A stretch of 64,000 nt of DNA from Actinocrinis sp035946395 (lineage in GTDB: Bacteria > Actinomycetota > Actinomycetes > Streptomycetales > Catenulisporaceae). The position numbers and the translations under genes were made by a program. The notes below the pieces were generated by a model. The model was not told the DNA's origin, did no database searches, and saw only the letters and a list, made by a program, of their open reading frames with translations. Shown in pieces: positions 35,177-44,667 of this stretch (position 1 is the first letter of the stretch; every line of letters begins with the position of its first letter). The DNA lies in contig NZ_DASYZI010000144.1 of NCBI RefSeq assembly GCF_035946395.1, positions 1 to 64,000 on the forward strand, given 5' to 3'.

Positions 35177-35430
35177 CTGGCGCCCCTCACCTGTGGACTT
35201 GAAGTCCCCGGATGCCCCGTCGTGCCTCCATCGACGTTCCAGGACGGCGAAATCCCGACGGCCGGCCCGCGGCTCCCCGACCACGGACGCGACCAGTACA
35301 TGCGAACCCTGCTTCGACGGTCCCAATGACCTTCGACGGGATGTACCGGGACTGAATCTAACAGCCATGTCTATCAGACGCCATACTCGTATGCGATAGG
35401 GTTTGCCCGACTACGAAGCCTGATCGACAG
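35177..35430. promoter_or_regulatory. Divergent promoter region of NRPS operon and O-methyltransferase
   Basis: A 254-base control region. CATAC (35382-35386) and GTATG (35389-35393) form a palindrome with a two-base spacer near the methyltransferase start. CTTCGACGG is directly repeated at 35312 and 35331. Either could be an operator. If the longer NRPS start at 35368 is used, most of this is coding. Confidence 0.45.
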
Positions 35431-36573
35431 ATGCGTACAGGAGCACATGTGGTCACCCCCGCGCGATCCCCCACCCCGGCCTCGGCTTTCGCCACGCACC
35501 CCGCCCCCACCCCGAGTCCGAGTCCGAGCCCGAGCCCGGCCTCGACACCGGCGCCCGCGGCCGTGCCCGTCCCGGTGGCCGACATCTCAGCGCTTTTCGA
35601 CATCTACCAGTCGGGCGTCGTGTTCCACTGCCTCTGTGCGGTGACCCGCCTGGGCGTGGCGGACGCCCTGGCCGCCGGCCCGCGCCCGGTCGGCGCCGTC
35701 GCGGCCGAGGTGGGCGCGGACGAGGACGCGCTGCGCCGGGTGCTCACCCTCCTGGCCGGTCACCGGTTCGTCACGTTCGACGCCGCCGGCGACGCCGCAC
35801 TCACCGGGCCGGGGCTGCTGTTGAGCAGTCGGCATCCGGCGTCCCTGAGCGCGACCTTCGCCACGCTGGGCATCTCAGACGTCGCGCACGCCCTGACCGA
35901 CGTCGTGAGGACCGGCCGCGCCGCCGCGCCGCAGGTGCTCGGCGCGGGGTTCTGGGACTACCTCGGTCAGCGTCCTGCCGAGCAGGCCGTGTTCAGCGCG
36001 GCGATGGCCGAGCAGGCCCAGTTGCTGTCATTACCCTGCGTAGACCTGCTCAGCTGGCCGGCCGAGGCGACGATCGTCGATGTCGCGGGCGGGACCGGCG
36101 CCCTGCTCGCCGCCGTGCTCCAGGCGGCTCCTGACGCACGCGGGATCCTCGTCGACCAGCCCAGCGTGCTCAACCGTGCGCGCGAACGGATGCGGGACGC
36201 AGGCGTCGCCGATCGCTGCGACGTGTCCGAAGGCGACCTCTTCGGGCCGCCGCCCAAGGGCGACCTGTATCTGCTCTCCCGGGTCCTGCACGACTGGAAC
36301 GACGAGCACGTGGTCCGGATCCTGCGCGCGGTCGCCGCCGGAGCCGCCCCGGCCGCCAGGCTCCGGGTCTTCGAGGACCTGCTGCCCGAAGGCACGCTGC
36401 CGAGCCCCGTCCAGAGCTGGTCCGATGTGGTGATGATGGCGCTGTACGACGGTGCACGAGAGCGGACGCTTTCGCAGTTCCGCACCCTGTTCGACCGCGC
36501 GGGCTGGCGGCTTGAGCGAGCCGTGGCCGGGCCACCCGGTATGAACGTCATCGAAGCGCAGCTGCTGAGCTGA
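35431..36573 (+). CDS. SAM-dependent O-methyltransferase (family 2)
   Basis: A 380-residue small-molecule O-methyltransferase. It has a helical dimerisation domain (about 50-150), a SAM-binding glycine loop VDVAGGTGALLAAVL, and the C-terminal LSRVLHDWNDEH catalytic-histidine region typical of hydroxyaryl methyltransferases such as carminomycin and plant caffeate types. The first about 45 residues are a Pro/Ser/Thr-rich stretch (PTPSPSPSPSPASTPAP) unusual for the family; the true start may be a later GTG such as that encoding VADISALFDIYQ. Divergent from the NRPS operon. It could methylate a phenol or acid of the product. Confidence 0.85.
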   Translation: MRTGAHVVTPARSPTPASAFATHPAPTPSPSPSPSPASTPAPAAVPVPVADISALFDIYQSGVVFHCLCAVTRLGVADALAAGPRPVGAVAAEVGADEDALRRVLTLLAGHRFVTFDAAGDAALTGPGLLLSSRHPASLSATFATLGISDVAHALTDVVRTGRAAAPQVLGAGFWDYLGQRPAEQAVFSAAMAEQAQLLSLPCVDLLSWPAEATIVDVAGGTGALLAAVLQAAPDARGILVDQPSVLNRARERMRDAGVADRCDVSEGDLFGPPPKGDLYLLSRVLHDWNDEHVVRILRAVAAGAAPAARLRVFEDLLPEGTLPSPVQSWSDVVMMALYDGARERTLSQFRTLFDRAGWRLERAVAGPPGMNVIEAQLLS

Positions 36574-36601
36574 TCCGCCGAACCCGCCTCACCCGACCGA
36601 C

Positions 36602-37492
36602 TCACCCGATCGGCCCCACCCGCCGGACGATCAGTACCCCCGACTGGTATGCGGCGTACGCGGATAACACGAACGGCGGATAGCCGAGATAACCCGGCAG
36701 CGGCATCTGGAACAGGTGCGGCGCCGAGTCGAAGTACGGCACGTGGTAGGTCCACATGTACCCGGCCGAGCCGTTGTTCCATCCCTCCCAGAACGCGCCT
36801 GCGGTCAATCCGGCCAGCGTCAGCGCCAGCCACGTCCCCCACCGCCCCGCCTGTGCCTGCCGGATCAGGCTCCTGCCGCCGAGCGCGGCGTTGAGCGGGT
36901 CGAGCAACAGGAACCACCCGAACCAGACCGGCACGAACGCGACGCGCGGCCACAGCATCGGCGCCGCGAGGCACACCGCTCCCGCAACACTCAGCCCGCC
37001 GAGCGCTCCCGGAGCCAGCCGAGGCAGTCGCGGGCCACGCGATTCGGCCAGACGGGGGATGCTGCGGAAGAACGCGGTCGTCACCCACAAGACCGGCCCG
37101 ACGGTCGCGAAGGTCGCGGCCTGCACCAGGTCGAACGTGAGCCTGCCGTGCCGGGCGCGCGTCAGATACGTCCAATCGCGCAGTGCATGGTTCTCGATCT
37201 CGAAGGAGAACCAGAACGCGCCGCCTGCCGCCAGCAGCGCAAGCCAGCGCACCGGCGGCCCGGTAAGCAGCGACCTGCCGGTCCTCGCGTACCCGAGGCC
37301 GTCGACGACCAGCACGTAGCCGGCCCACAGCAGGATGAACAGATCCTCCGAGTACGCGCCGGACACGGTCCAGTACGCAGGCCAGGACGCAGCGATCAGC
37401 AGCAGCCCGATCCACCCATACAGCGGCACCCGCCGAACGAGCGAATCACGCATCACCGCTGACGCATTCCTCACCCGAGCCTGATCATCCAT
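36602..37492 (-). CDS. Polytopic membrane protein of unknown function
   Basis: A 296-residue protein with about eight hydrophobic segments. I recognise no family name. A conserved-looking C-terminal region, FWEGWNNGSAGYMWTYHVPYF, is rich in Trp and Asn near the membrane. ATG at 37492 is chosen provisionally; starts at 37561 and 37456 are possible. It converges on the methyltransferase with 28 bases between stops. A carotenoid-cyclase-like membrane enzyme or a small-molecule permease are guesses only. Confidence 0.65.
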   Translation of the reverse strand: MDDQARVRNASAVMRDSLVRRVPLYGWIGLLLIAASWPAYWTVSGAYSEDLFILLWAGYVLVVDGLGYARTGRSLLTGPPVRWLALLAAGGAFWFSFEIENHALRDWTYLTRARHGRLTFDLVQAATFATVGPVLWVTTAFFRSIPRLAESRGPRLPRLAPGALGGLSVAGAVCLAAPMLWPRVAFVPVWFGWFLLLDPLNAALGGRSLIRQAQAGRWGTWLALTLAGLTAGAFWEGWNNGSAGYMWTYHVPYFDSAPHLFQMPLPGYLGYPPFVLSAYAAYQSGVLIVRRVGPIG

Positions 37493-37578
37493 CCGGACCA
37501 CGACGTCCACTATTCCCGCGGCTCGCCACAAGTGCCAACGCGGTGCCGCTGCGGCCGTCACGCTCCGCCGACCCCCTG

Positions 37579-37646
37579 GGACCGCCTTGGACCGCCCCTG
37601 GACCGCCCTTCTGGGCGGCCCTTCTGGGCGGCCCTTTCGTGCGGCC
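37579..37646. repeat. Short tandem repeats (GGACCGCC and 13-bp units)
   Basis: GGACCGCC occurs at 37579, 37589 and 37600, followed by CTTCTGGGCGGCC in exact tandem at 37608 and 37621 and a degenerate third copy to 37646. They lie in the gap between the membrane protein and the secreted repeat protein. GC-rich tandem units of this kind may affect transcription or arise by slippage. Confidence 0.6.
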
Positions 37647-37783
37647 CACTGCGCCCCAACGGCGGCCGTTCGGCCATACCCCCGCCAAACGCGTCAGCCT
37701 ACTGTTTCAACCGAGGGGGCAACAGCCGAAGCCGAAGCCCGGGGGCGTTTCCGGCAGCCGATCCAGGAGTTGGTGAGACGCGC

Positions 37784-40075
37784 ATGCCAATCAGACCTCA
37801 TCGGCAACACGTTCCGCACCGGCGGGCCACCGCGCCGCGCCGAACGGTCCAGCGCCTGATCGGTGCGCTCTCGCTGCTCACGGTGGGGATACTGCCAAGC
37901 GGGCCATTGCAGGTGAGCCTGCTGCCCGCAGACCCCTCCTTCGGCCCGTCCATCACCGTCACTCCCGGGGAGACCACCCGCGACCAGTTCACGCAGTTCA
38001 CGGTGAGCGGCGGCGACTTTCCCCTGGGAACGGTGACCATCAGGCTGCGAGGCACGGTGGCGGGAACGGTGCAGGCCACCTCGCCGGACCCGAAGGCCAC
38101 GACAGGCGGCTTCGACGCGACGAACTTCCCGGTGCCGGCCGACGTGGCGGTGTGCGGCGACGCAAACCCCGTCACGGTCGACGGCTTCACCAACGTCCAG
38201 TTCAAGATCACCGTGTTCTGCCCGACGCTCACGATCACGCCGAGCCCCGTGTTCTCCGGCGGAACGCCGACGGACCTGGCCGTCACCGGCAGCGGTTTCG
38301 GCGGCAACGGTTTCGGCGGTGGCCGGACCGTCACCTTGGCCGTCGACGACCAGGTCCCCCCGACCTCCGCGAGCACCGACGCCAACGGCAACCTGACCGG
38401 GGTCACCCTTGCCCAAAGCGCCCTCGCCTGCGGCACACATCAACTCACCGCGACGATCCAGCCCCCCGCCCCGCCGCCACCGCCCAAGATCCGCATCCGG
38501 AGCCTGACGGCCCCGACATACCCGCTGCCCGCCGTGACGACCCCGATCAGCGTGCTCGGCTGCGCGTCCTCGGATCCGGCCCCTGAGATCTCCACCGAAC
38601 CCTTCGACACGGGCATCGACCAGTTCACGCTGTTCTCCGTGCAGGGTCGCTACCTGGCCGCCGGGCCGGCGACTGTCAAGCTGGACGACGTGCCTGCGGG
38701 CACGGTCACCGTGGGAACGGACGGCTCCTTCCCCGACACGGTCTTCGCGGTACCCGCCGGGGCCGCGAAATGTGGTGAGGACACTGTCACGATCGACGAT
38801 GTGAGCCCGGCCGTCGCCAGCTCCACTATCGCCGTGTTCTGTCCTTCGCTCACCGTCACGCCGAACCCGGTGTTCTCCGGGGGCGCCGCAACGGACCTGA
38901 ACATCGCAGGTACCGGATACCCCGGTGAACGCGATATCGACTTCACCATCGACGGTCAGGACTTCGGGACCGTCACGAGTGGTGCGGACGGATCGGTGAG
39001 CCTCACGGTCCCCGGTATCGCCCTGGCCTGTGGCGACCACCAAGTCGTGGGCACGGCGATGCGCAGCGAGATCGGGTTCGTGGACCGGGCCGCCGAGGCG
39101 GCGGACACCATAACGGACGACCCGCAGATCCCGGCCTCGGCCGATGTCACCGTCCTGGGCTGCGCATCGTCACGCACTCCCCCGCAACTGCACGCCGTCC
39201 CGATCGAGACGACACTGCACCAGTTCACCCGGTTCACCGTGGACGGCTCGCTGCTGCCCGCCGGGCCGGCCACCATCAGGCTGCGGGGCGTGGTCGCGGG
39301 CAAGGTCCAGGTCGGCCGCGGCGGAACCTTCCCCACGACGGACCTGCGCGTGCCGGCCGCCGCCGCGTCCTGCGGTCAGGACTCTGTGACGATCGACAGC
39401 GGCGGGCCGGTGCTCGCCACGGCGTCGATCGCCGTGTACTGCCCGTCGATCACGGTCACGCCGAACCCGGTCGACTCCGGCGGCCACGCGGCGGTGCTGA
39501 ACCTAACCGGCGTCGGATTCCCGCCGAACCGGATCGTCAACCTGGGCTTCGACGGAAAGACCCACACCACCGTGTCGAGCGACGCGACGGGCTCGATCCG
39601 CGGCACCATCCGCGGCATCGCCCCCGCCTGCGGCCGGCACCAGGCCATCGGCACCGCGCAGCCGCCCGCAGCCGCCGTAAAACTCCCGCAGGCCTTCCTG
39701 CCGGTGAGCGCCGCCACGCAGGTCGTCGTGGTCGGCTGCGCCAGGCTCATCGCCGATCCGGCGGTCGTCCAGCAGGGCATGCTCACCCACGTCACCGGAA
39801 CCGGCTTCCTGCCGAGGACGCCCGTGACACTCACCTGGCAAAAGCCCGACGGGACGGCGGTCACCGCCTGCTCCCCCAACACGGTCTCCGTCCCGGCCCT
39901 GAAGACCGACGCCGCCGGACGCATCGACGTGTTCTGTCTCGCCTTCCTGCACCAGGTGCTCGGCACGCTGCGGCTGAGCGCATTGCAGAGCCCTGAACAG
40001 CAGACGGCACCCGTCGTCGTCGAGGACGGTCCAATGCAGCCCTCGACCGGTGACCAGTTCGTATTCCGCCGCTGA
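37784..40075 (+). CDS. Secreted protein with three tandem beta-sandwich modules
   Basis: A 763-residue secreted protein. ATG at 37784 is chosen for GGTGAG six bases upstream and a signal peptide (RLIGALSLLTVGILPSGP). The mature part contains three homologous modules of about 190 residues, each opening with a DQFTQFTVSG-type strand (DQFTLFSVQG, HQFTRFTVDG). Each continues through AGPATIRLRGVVAG, a CG-DSVTID segment, a VFCPSLTVTPNPVFSGG-type strand and an ACG-HQ segment. Paired cysteines recur in each module, suggesting disulfides. A shorter end module follows (VQQGMLTHVTGTGFLP). Probably IPT/Ig-like beta-sandwiches; no catalytic motif. Role unknown, perhaps surface or matrix binding. Confidence 0.82.
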   Translation: MPIRPHRQHVPHRRATAPRRTVQRLIGALSLLTVGILPSGPLQVSLLPADPSFGPSITVTPGETTRDQFTQFTVSGGDFPLGTVTIRLRGTVAGTVQATSPDPKATTGGFDATNFPVPADVAVCGDANPVTVDGFTNVQFKITVFCPTLTITPSPVFSGGTPTDLAVTGSGFGGNGFGGGRTVTLAVDDQVPPTSASTDANGNLTGVTLAQSALACGTHQLTATIQPPAPPPPPKIRIRSLTAPTYPLPAVTTPISVLGCASSDPAPEISTEPFDTGIDQFTLFSVQGRYLAAGPATVKLDDVPAGTVTVGTDGSFPDTVFAVPAGAAKCGEDTVTIDDVSPAVASSTIAVFCPSLTVTPNPVFSGGAATDLNIAGTGYPGERDIDFTIDGQDFGTVTSGADGSVSLTVPGIALACGDHQVVGTAMRSEIGFVDRAAEAADTITDDPQIPASADVTVLGCASSRTPPQLHAVPIETTLHQFTRFTVDGSLLPAGPATIRLRGVVAGKVQVGRGGTFPTTDLRVPAAAASCGQDSVTIDSGGPVLATASIAVYCPSITVTPNPVDSGGHAAVLNLTGVGFPPNRIVNLGFDGKTHTTVSSDATGSIRGTIRGIAPACGRHQAIGTAQPPAAAVKLPQAFLPVSAATQVVVVGCARLIADPAVVQQGMLTHVTGTGFLPRTPVTLTWQKPDGTAVTACSPNTVSVPALKTDAAGRIDVFCLAFLHQVLGTLRLSALQSPEQQTAPVVVEDGPMQPSTGDQFVFRR

Positions 40076-40307
40076 CACGATCACAATATCAGGATATCCG
40101 GAACAACATCCGACCGGCCGGCGGCCATTTACCTGTATTCGCAGCTCTTAGCCACTCTACCGATAATTGAAAGTTACTCTTCACGCGGGAGGCGTACACC
40201 CGGTCAGCCGAAATCGGCGATTGGGATATTGCACCCCGGGTAATGCGCTGCCACCCTGGCGGGCAAGGCTTCGGGTGAACAAGTGATCTGCATGTCGGAG
40301 GACTGCG

Positions 40308-41480
40308 ATGATGCCATGGCGCTTGTGGGGCACGACCACCGCGATCGCGGGCGGCCTGCTTCTGGTGTTGGCCAACACGGCTCCCTCCGACGCGCTGAGC
40401 GCGGCCCCGGCGGCGGCCGCGACACCCACCCCGACCTCGATCCCCACCCCGACTCCCTCTCCCACCGCGGTCGCGACGTCGTCCCCGACGCCGATCCCGA
40501 GTTCGACCCCCACGCCCACTCCGACCGGGACGTCGCCCGCTGAGCTGGTCTACGTCGCGAACGCGGATTCGGGCCCGGTGACCGCTTACTCCCCGGGCAG
40601 CTCAGGCGCCGTGACGCCGGTCCGTACCGTCTCCAATCCGCAGAACTCGAACACGGTGTGGATTCCGTGGGGCGTCACCTTCGACAACTACGGGAACCTG
40701 TACGTGCAGACGTTCCTGTCCGACGCGACCACGTTCGTCTTCCCGCCGGGGGCGACCGCGACGACCCCGCCGTCCCGGATCTTCCAGGCGGACGCGCCGG
40801 ACAACCGCAGCGTCGCCATCGACGCGCACGGCTACGAATACGTCGCCGGCGGCCAGGCCGGATGGACGATCGCGGTCGAACCGCCGGGCGCCAGCGGCGT
40901 CCCGGGCAGCCTCTACCACGTGCCGCCGCTGCGCACCATCACGCTGAACGACGGCTTCATCCCGTGGCCCAGCATCCTGACCACGGACAACCAGAACGAG
41001 GTCATCGGCGCCGTCACGGGCACGCAGGCCAATGCCATCGAGGTCTTCACCGGCGGAGCGACCGGCGGCAGCACACCGGTCAGGACCATCTCCGGCCCGG
41101 CCACCGGCCTCGGAGCGTGCGGCTCGCCGTGCGCCGAGCTGTCGATCGCGTACTCGCCTTCGACCGGCCGGATCTACGTAGCGGTCAGCGACGGCGCGTC
41201 GACGCGCATCAACGTCTTCGCCGGTAACGCGTCCGGCGACGCCCAGCCCATCCAGACCATCGAGGGTCCGGCGACGGGCCTGGCGGGCAACGTGATCACA
41301 GGACTCGCCGTCAGCCGCTCCACCGGCACGATCTACGCGATGGTCAAGAGCTCGCAGTTCGGCGCCGGGCAGGTCAACGCCTACGCATCGCTCGCGCAGG
41401 GCAACGCCGCGCCGCTGCACTCGTTCACCGACGCCGGCTCGGCCTTCACCGACGCGGCGGGCATCGCGATCAGCCGGTGA
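40308..41480 (+). CDS. Secreted beta-propeller-like protein with Pro/Thr linker
   Basis: A 390-residue secreted protein. A signal peptide (about 1-30) is followed by a Pro-Thr-Ser linker (PTPTSIPTPTPSPT), then a domain with repeated blades of the pattern VYVANADSGPVTAYSPG, IYVAVSDGASTRINVFAGNASG and IYAMVKSS...VNAYA, as in NHL/SMP-30-type propellers. GGAGGACTGCG precedes ATGATG. No active-site residues stand out. It is transcribed in the same direction as the repeat protein before it and the small secreted protein after it, with independent-looking gaps. Confidence 0.75.
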   Translation: MMPWRLWGTTTAIAGGLLLVLANTAPSDALSAAPAAAATPTPTSIPTPTPSPTAVATSSPTPIPSSTPTPTPTGTSPAELVYVANADSGPVTAYSPGSSGAVTPVRTVSNPQNSNTVWIPWGVTFDNYGNLYVQTFLSDATTFVFPPGATATTPPSRIFQADAPDNRSVAIDAHGYEYVAGGQAGWTIAVEPPGASGVPGSLYHVPPLRTITLNDGFIPWPSILTTDNQNEVIGAVTGTQANAIEVFTGGATGGSTPVRTISGPATGLGACGSPCAELSIAYSPSTGRIYVAVSDGASTRINVFAGNASGDAQPIQTIEGPATGLAGNVITGLAVSRSTGTIYAMVKSSQFGAGQVNAYASLAQGNAAPLHSFTDAGSAFTDAAGIAISR

Positions 41481-41736
41481 AACGCGAACGAAATTCAAAA
41501 TTCGCGTTCTTATCCCGCTTTTACACCGGCTCCTGCACGCTCTGCCTGGATGCGAGAGCATCAGGGTTCTGTCCAGCTGGCACGCGGACGAATCCGGGCC
41601 CGTTGATTTCGTGCGCGCCATCAGCACCCTTCAGTGAGCCTGTTTTCAGCCCGGCGCCTCGTCAACCCCGTGCACTGCGTCGACGCAATCGACAGAACCC
41701 TACTTTTCCGCCCCACCCACCAAGCTGGAGTCAGTC

Positions 41737-42234
41737 ATGACCAGGCCCCTGCGCACCCTGCTGCCCATCGCGGCGGCATTCGCGTCGGTCGCGCTCACCG
41801 GTTCGGCCGCGATCGCGGCCCCTGTCGGCGATCCCGCGCCGATCGGCCCGAACACGCCCTTCATCGCCCTGGTGAACGGCAAGACCGCCGACGCCGTCAT
41901 CGCCGTGGTCTGCCCGTTCCCGCCCACGCCCGGCGAACTCGGCGCCCCGCTGTCCGGGCAGTACGTCGAGGTCGAGCCCGAGGTGGTCACCCCCACCGGG
42001 ACGTTCGGCTTCACCGGCTCGGCCGCCAACAGCATCGACGCGGTCTTCACGCCCGCGTCGGCGCTCAGCGAGGCCATCGTGATCAAGGACTGGTTCGTGC
42101 AGGTGCCGATCCCGACCACGCTGCGGCTGCCGTGCTCGGGCAGCGGGGTCGTCTCCTTCGACCCGATGCCTACCAGCAACACCGCGCACAGCTACACGGT
42201 CACCGTCACCTACGGCAACGTCGCGACCGGCTGA
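41737..42234 (+). CDS. Small secreted protein of unknown function
   Basis: A 165-residue exported protein with a clear signal peptide (RTLLPIAAAFASVALTGSAAIA, cut after about residue 28) and TGGAG upstream of the ATG. The mature part is beta-rich with two cysteines (VVCPFPP and LPCSGSG) likely to form a disulfide. Similar one-domain secreted proteins are common in streptomycetes, without a known role. A strong terminator follows directly. Confidence 0.75.
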   Translation: MTRPLRTLLPIAAAFASVALTGSAAIAAPVGDPAPIGPNTPFIALVNGKTADAVIAVVCPFPPTPGELGAPLSGQYVEVEPEVVTPTGTFGFTGSAANSIDAVFTPASALSEAIVIKDWFVQVPIPTTLRLPCSGSGVVSFDPMPTSNTAHSYTVTVTYGNVATG

Positions 42235-42258
42235 CCTTGCCCCGCACCGGCTGACCTC

Positions 42259-42300
42259 TGACTGCGCGGCCCGGAACCTCCACGCCGGGCCGCGCAGTCA
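42259..42300. terminator. Perfect 16-bp terminator hairpin
   Basis: TGACTGCGCGGCCCGG pairs perfectly with 42285-42300 around a ten-base loop, 24 bases after the small secreted protein. It isolates that gene from the MarR unit. No T-run. Confidence 0.85.
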
Positions 42301-42324
42301 GTGTTCTGCCGGAGCTTGTTGACT

Positions 42325-42352
42325 GCAAGTCTTGCTTATGGCAAGTATTGCC
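42325..42352. promoter_or_regulatory. Twin palindromic operator of the MarR gene
   Basis: GCAAGTCTTGC (42325-42335) and GGCAAGTATTGCC (42340-42352) are palindromes that are near-copies of each other, 16 bases start to start. A possible -35 (TTGACT, 42319-42324) lies immediately upstream. They end three bases before the ATG at 42356. This is the layout expected for MarR autoregulation. Confidence 0.65.
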
Positions 42353-42355
42353 ATC

Positions 42356-42847
42356 ATGAAGAGTGGGTCTGGACAGACACCCCGCGCCGCAGCGCGAGCG
42401 GATGTGGCCGCGTTCGAGCGGCTGACACAGACGTTGGTGGGCATCACCGCACAGAGCCTGGACGCGCTCGACGGCGCGGTGACCGTCTCGCAGTTCCGGC
42501 TGCTGCGCACATTGGACGGCCTGGGCCGAGTGTCCTGCACGACGCTGGCCACCACCTTGGGGACAGCTGCGTCATCGGTCACCCGGCTGACCGACAAGCT
42601 CGTGGCAGCGGGATTCGTCGCCAGGGGGGCCGAGCCGAACAACCGCAGCATCGTTACCGTCGAGGTGACGGAGGCCGGACACGACGTGGTCACCGCAGTG
42701 CTCGCCCGGCGGCACGAGTTGCTCGAAGCCGTCCTCGACGCCATGACACCCGGCCAGCGGGAGCAGGCCGCCTCGGCGGCCGAACGGTTCGCGGCACTCG
42801 CGGGAGACCGCGGCACGGCTGCCGTCGAAAGCCCGGTGGGACTGTGA
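42356..42847 (+). CDS. MarR-family transcriptional regulator
   Basis: A 163-residue winged-helix regulator. VSQFRLLRTLDGLGRVSCTTLATTLGTAASSVTRLTDKLV is the helix-turn-helix region, and the wing is RGAEPNNRSIVTVEVTEAG. ATG at 42356 is chosen so that both operator palindromes lie outside the gene. TTG at 42332 or ATG at 42338 would place them inside, and no start has a good Shine-Dalgarno, so a leaderless message is possible. Its stop overlaps the start of the ClC gene (GTGA), so the two are coupled and the channel is probably its main target. Confidence 0.85.
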   Translation: MKSGSGQTPRAAARADVAAFERLTQTLVGITAQSLDALDGAVTVSQFRLLRTLDGLGRVSCTTLATTLGTAASSVTRLTDKLVAAGFVARGAEPNNRSIVTVEVTEAGHDVVTAVLARRHELLEAVLDAMTPGQREQAASAAERFAALAGDRGTAAVESPVGL

Positions 42848-44646
42848 CGGCCCGGACCGGCGCGGATGCGAAGCCCACCGGGACGAGCGGCAGTGCACCG
42901 AACGGCCGTCCTGCGAACGGCGACGGGACGAGCGGGGCACCGGCGAATGACACTGTGAACGAAGCGACTGCGAACAATGGCGGCGGACCGCCGTCCATGC
43001 CACTCATGCCCCGCCATCTCGGCGACTTCAGCCTGACCACACGAGTGCTGCCCATCACCGGCCTGGCGCTTGTGGTCGGCGCGGCCGGGGCAGGCGCCGC
43101 CTGCCTTCTGCTCCGGCTGATCGGCCTGATCACGAACGTCGTGTTCTACCAACGCGTGTCCACCGCGCTGGTCGCGCCCGGAGCGGCACGGCACAGCGCG
43201 GCGCTCATCCTGCTCTCTCCGGTCGCCGGCGGTCTGATCGTCGGACTGATGGCCCGGTTCGGCTCAGAGAAGATCCGCGGGCACGGCATGCCCGAGGCGA
43301 TCGAGGCGATTCTGGTCGGCGGCAGCCGCATTCAGCCACGGGTCGCGCTGCTCAAGCCGGCCTCCGCGGCGATCAGCATCGGCTCGGGCGGGCCGTTCGG
43401 CGCGGAGGGGCCGATCATCATGACCGGCGGCGCGGTCGGTTCGATCCTCGCCCAGGCGCTCAAGCTCAGCGCCGACGAACGCAAGACCCTGCTCGTGGCC
43501 GGCGCCGCGTCCGGCATGGCGGCCACGTTCAACGCGCCGCTGGCCTCCGTGCTGCTCGCGGTCGAACTGCTGCTTTTCGAGTGGCGCCCGCGCAGCTTGA
43601 TACCCGTCGGCGCCGCGGTGAGCATGTCCGTGGTCTGCCGCGGCTGGCTGCTGGGCACCGCCCCGATCTTCCCCGTCACGGACCTCGTGCACCCCGGCCC
43701 GGCGGCCACCACGCTCGCACTGCTGCCGGGACTCACCGGCGGGCTGCTCGCGATCGGCGCCACCGGCCTGGTCTACCTCGCCGAGGACGCCTTCAAGAAG
43801 CTGCCGGTCCACTGGATGTGGTGGCCCGCGCTCGGCGGCGCGATCGTCGGCGTCGGCGGCCTGTTCGAACCGCGCGCGCTGGGCGTGGGCTACGACGTGA
43901 TCGACCAGTTGCTCACCGGGCGTGCCGCGCTCTCCCTCGTTCTCGGCATCCTCGTCGTGAAGACGCTGATCTGGTCGCTCTCGCTGGGCTCGGGCACTTC
44001 TGGGGGCGTGCTCGCCCCTGTGTTCATGATCGGCGGCGCGCTCGGGGCGCTGGAGGGGGACCTGCTGCCACACGTCTTCCCCGGCTTCTGGGCAATGGCG
44101 GGACTGGCCGCAGTCGTCGGCGGCGTCATGCGCTCCCCGCTGACCGGCATCGTGTTCACCCTCGAACTCACCCACGCCTGGAACGACCTGACACCGCTGC
44201 TCGTGGCGTCGGTCAGCGCGTACCTGCTCTCGGCGCTGCTGCTCAAACGCTCCGTGCTCACCGAGAAGGTCGCACGCCGGGGGCTGCATCTGACCCGCGA
44301 GTACTCCACCGACCCGCTTGAAACCTTCTTCGCCCGCGAGGTCATGACCACCGACCCGGCCGTGCTCGACGCTGACGACCTACTGTCCCGGCACCCGCGC
44401 ACGCTGGTCTACGCCGACCAGACCCTGCGCGAGGTCGCCAACACCTTCGCCGTGCACGACACCACCCGCGCCCTGGTCGTCGACCGCGGCGACCCGGAAC
44501 GGCTGCTCGGCCTGGTGGAACTGACCCACCTGCTGCACGCGCGCCGCAAGGACCATCACGAGGAACACCACCGCCAACGTCACCTCACGCTGCGCACCCG
44601 CGAACTGCGTATTAACCCCGACACGGTTGACCCTGACACCGTGTGA
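42844..44646 (+). CDS. ClC-family chloride channel/antiporter with CBS region
   Basis: A 600-residue membrane protein. A disordered N terminus of about 50 residues precedes the ClC core. The selectivity segments are GSGGPFGAEGP, holding the external glutamate gate, and GTSGGVLAPVF. The C terminus (about 500-570) resembles a CBS pair (REVMTTDPAVLDADDLL, then DTTRALVVDRGDPERLLGLVELTHLL) and ends in a His-rich tail. It moves chloride or another anion across the membrane. GTG at 42844 overlaps the MarR stop. In actinomycetes such channels often help pH or osmotic stress. Confidence 0.9.
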   Translation: MTARTGADAKPTGTSGSAPNGRPANGDGTSGAPANDTVNEATANNGGGPPSMPLMPRHLGDFSLTTRVLPITGLALVVGAAGAGAACLLLRLIGLITNVVFYQRVSTALVAPGAARHSAALILLSPVAGGLIVGLMARFGSEKIRGHGMPEAIEAILVGGSRIQPRVALLKPASAAISIGSGGPFGAEGPIIMTGGAVGSILAQALKLSADERKTLLVAGAASGMAATFNAPLASVLLAVELLLFEWRPRSLIPVGAAVSMSVVCRGWLLGTAPIFPVTDLVHPGPAATTLALLPGLTGGLLAIGATGLVYLAEDAFKKLPVHWMWWPALGGAIVGVGGLFEPRALGVGYDVIDQLLTGRAALSLVLGILVVKTLIWSLSLGSGTSGGVLAPVFMIGGALGALEGDLLPHVFPGFWAMAGLAAVVGGVMRSPLTGIVFTLELTHAWNDLTPLLVASVSAYLLSALLLKRSVLTEKVARRGLHLTREYSTDPLETFFAREVMTTDPAVLDADDLLSRHPRTLVYADQTLREVANTFAVHDTTRALVVDRGDPERLLGLVELTHLLHARRKDHHEEHHRQRHLTLRTRELRINPDTVDPDTV

Positions 44647-44667
44647 GGGTGTAAACCGGGGTACATC

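Noticed and set aside
35177..35368. The 64-codon N-terminal extension of the C-A-T NRPS
   Set aside because: The composition is not domain-like and there is no ribosome site at the ATG, while TTG 35176 has AGGTGAGGGG upstream. Retained only as an alternative start.
35382..35393. Palindrome as an insertion-sequence end
   Set aside because: There is no matching inverted repeat, transposase or target duplication; an operator is more economical.
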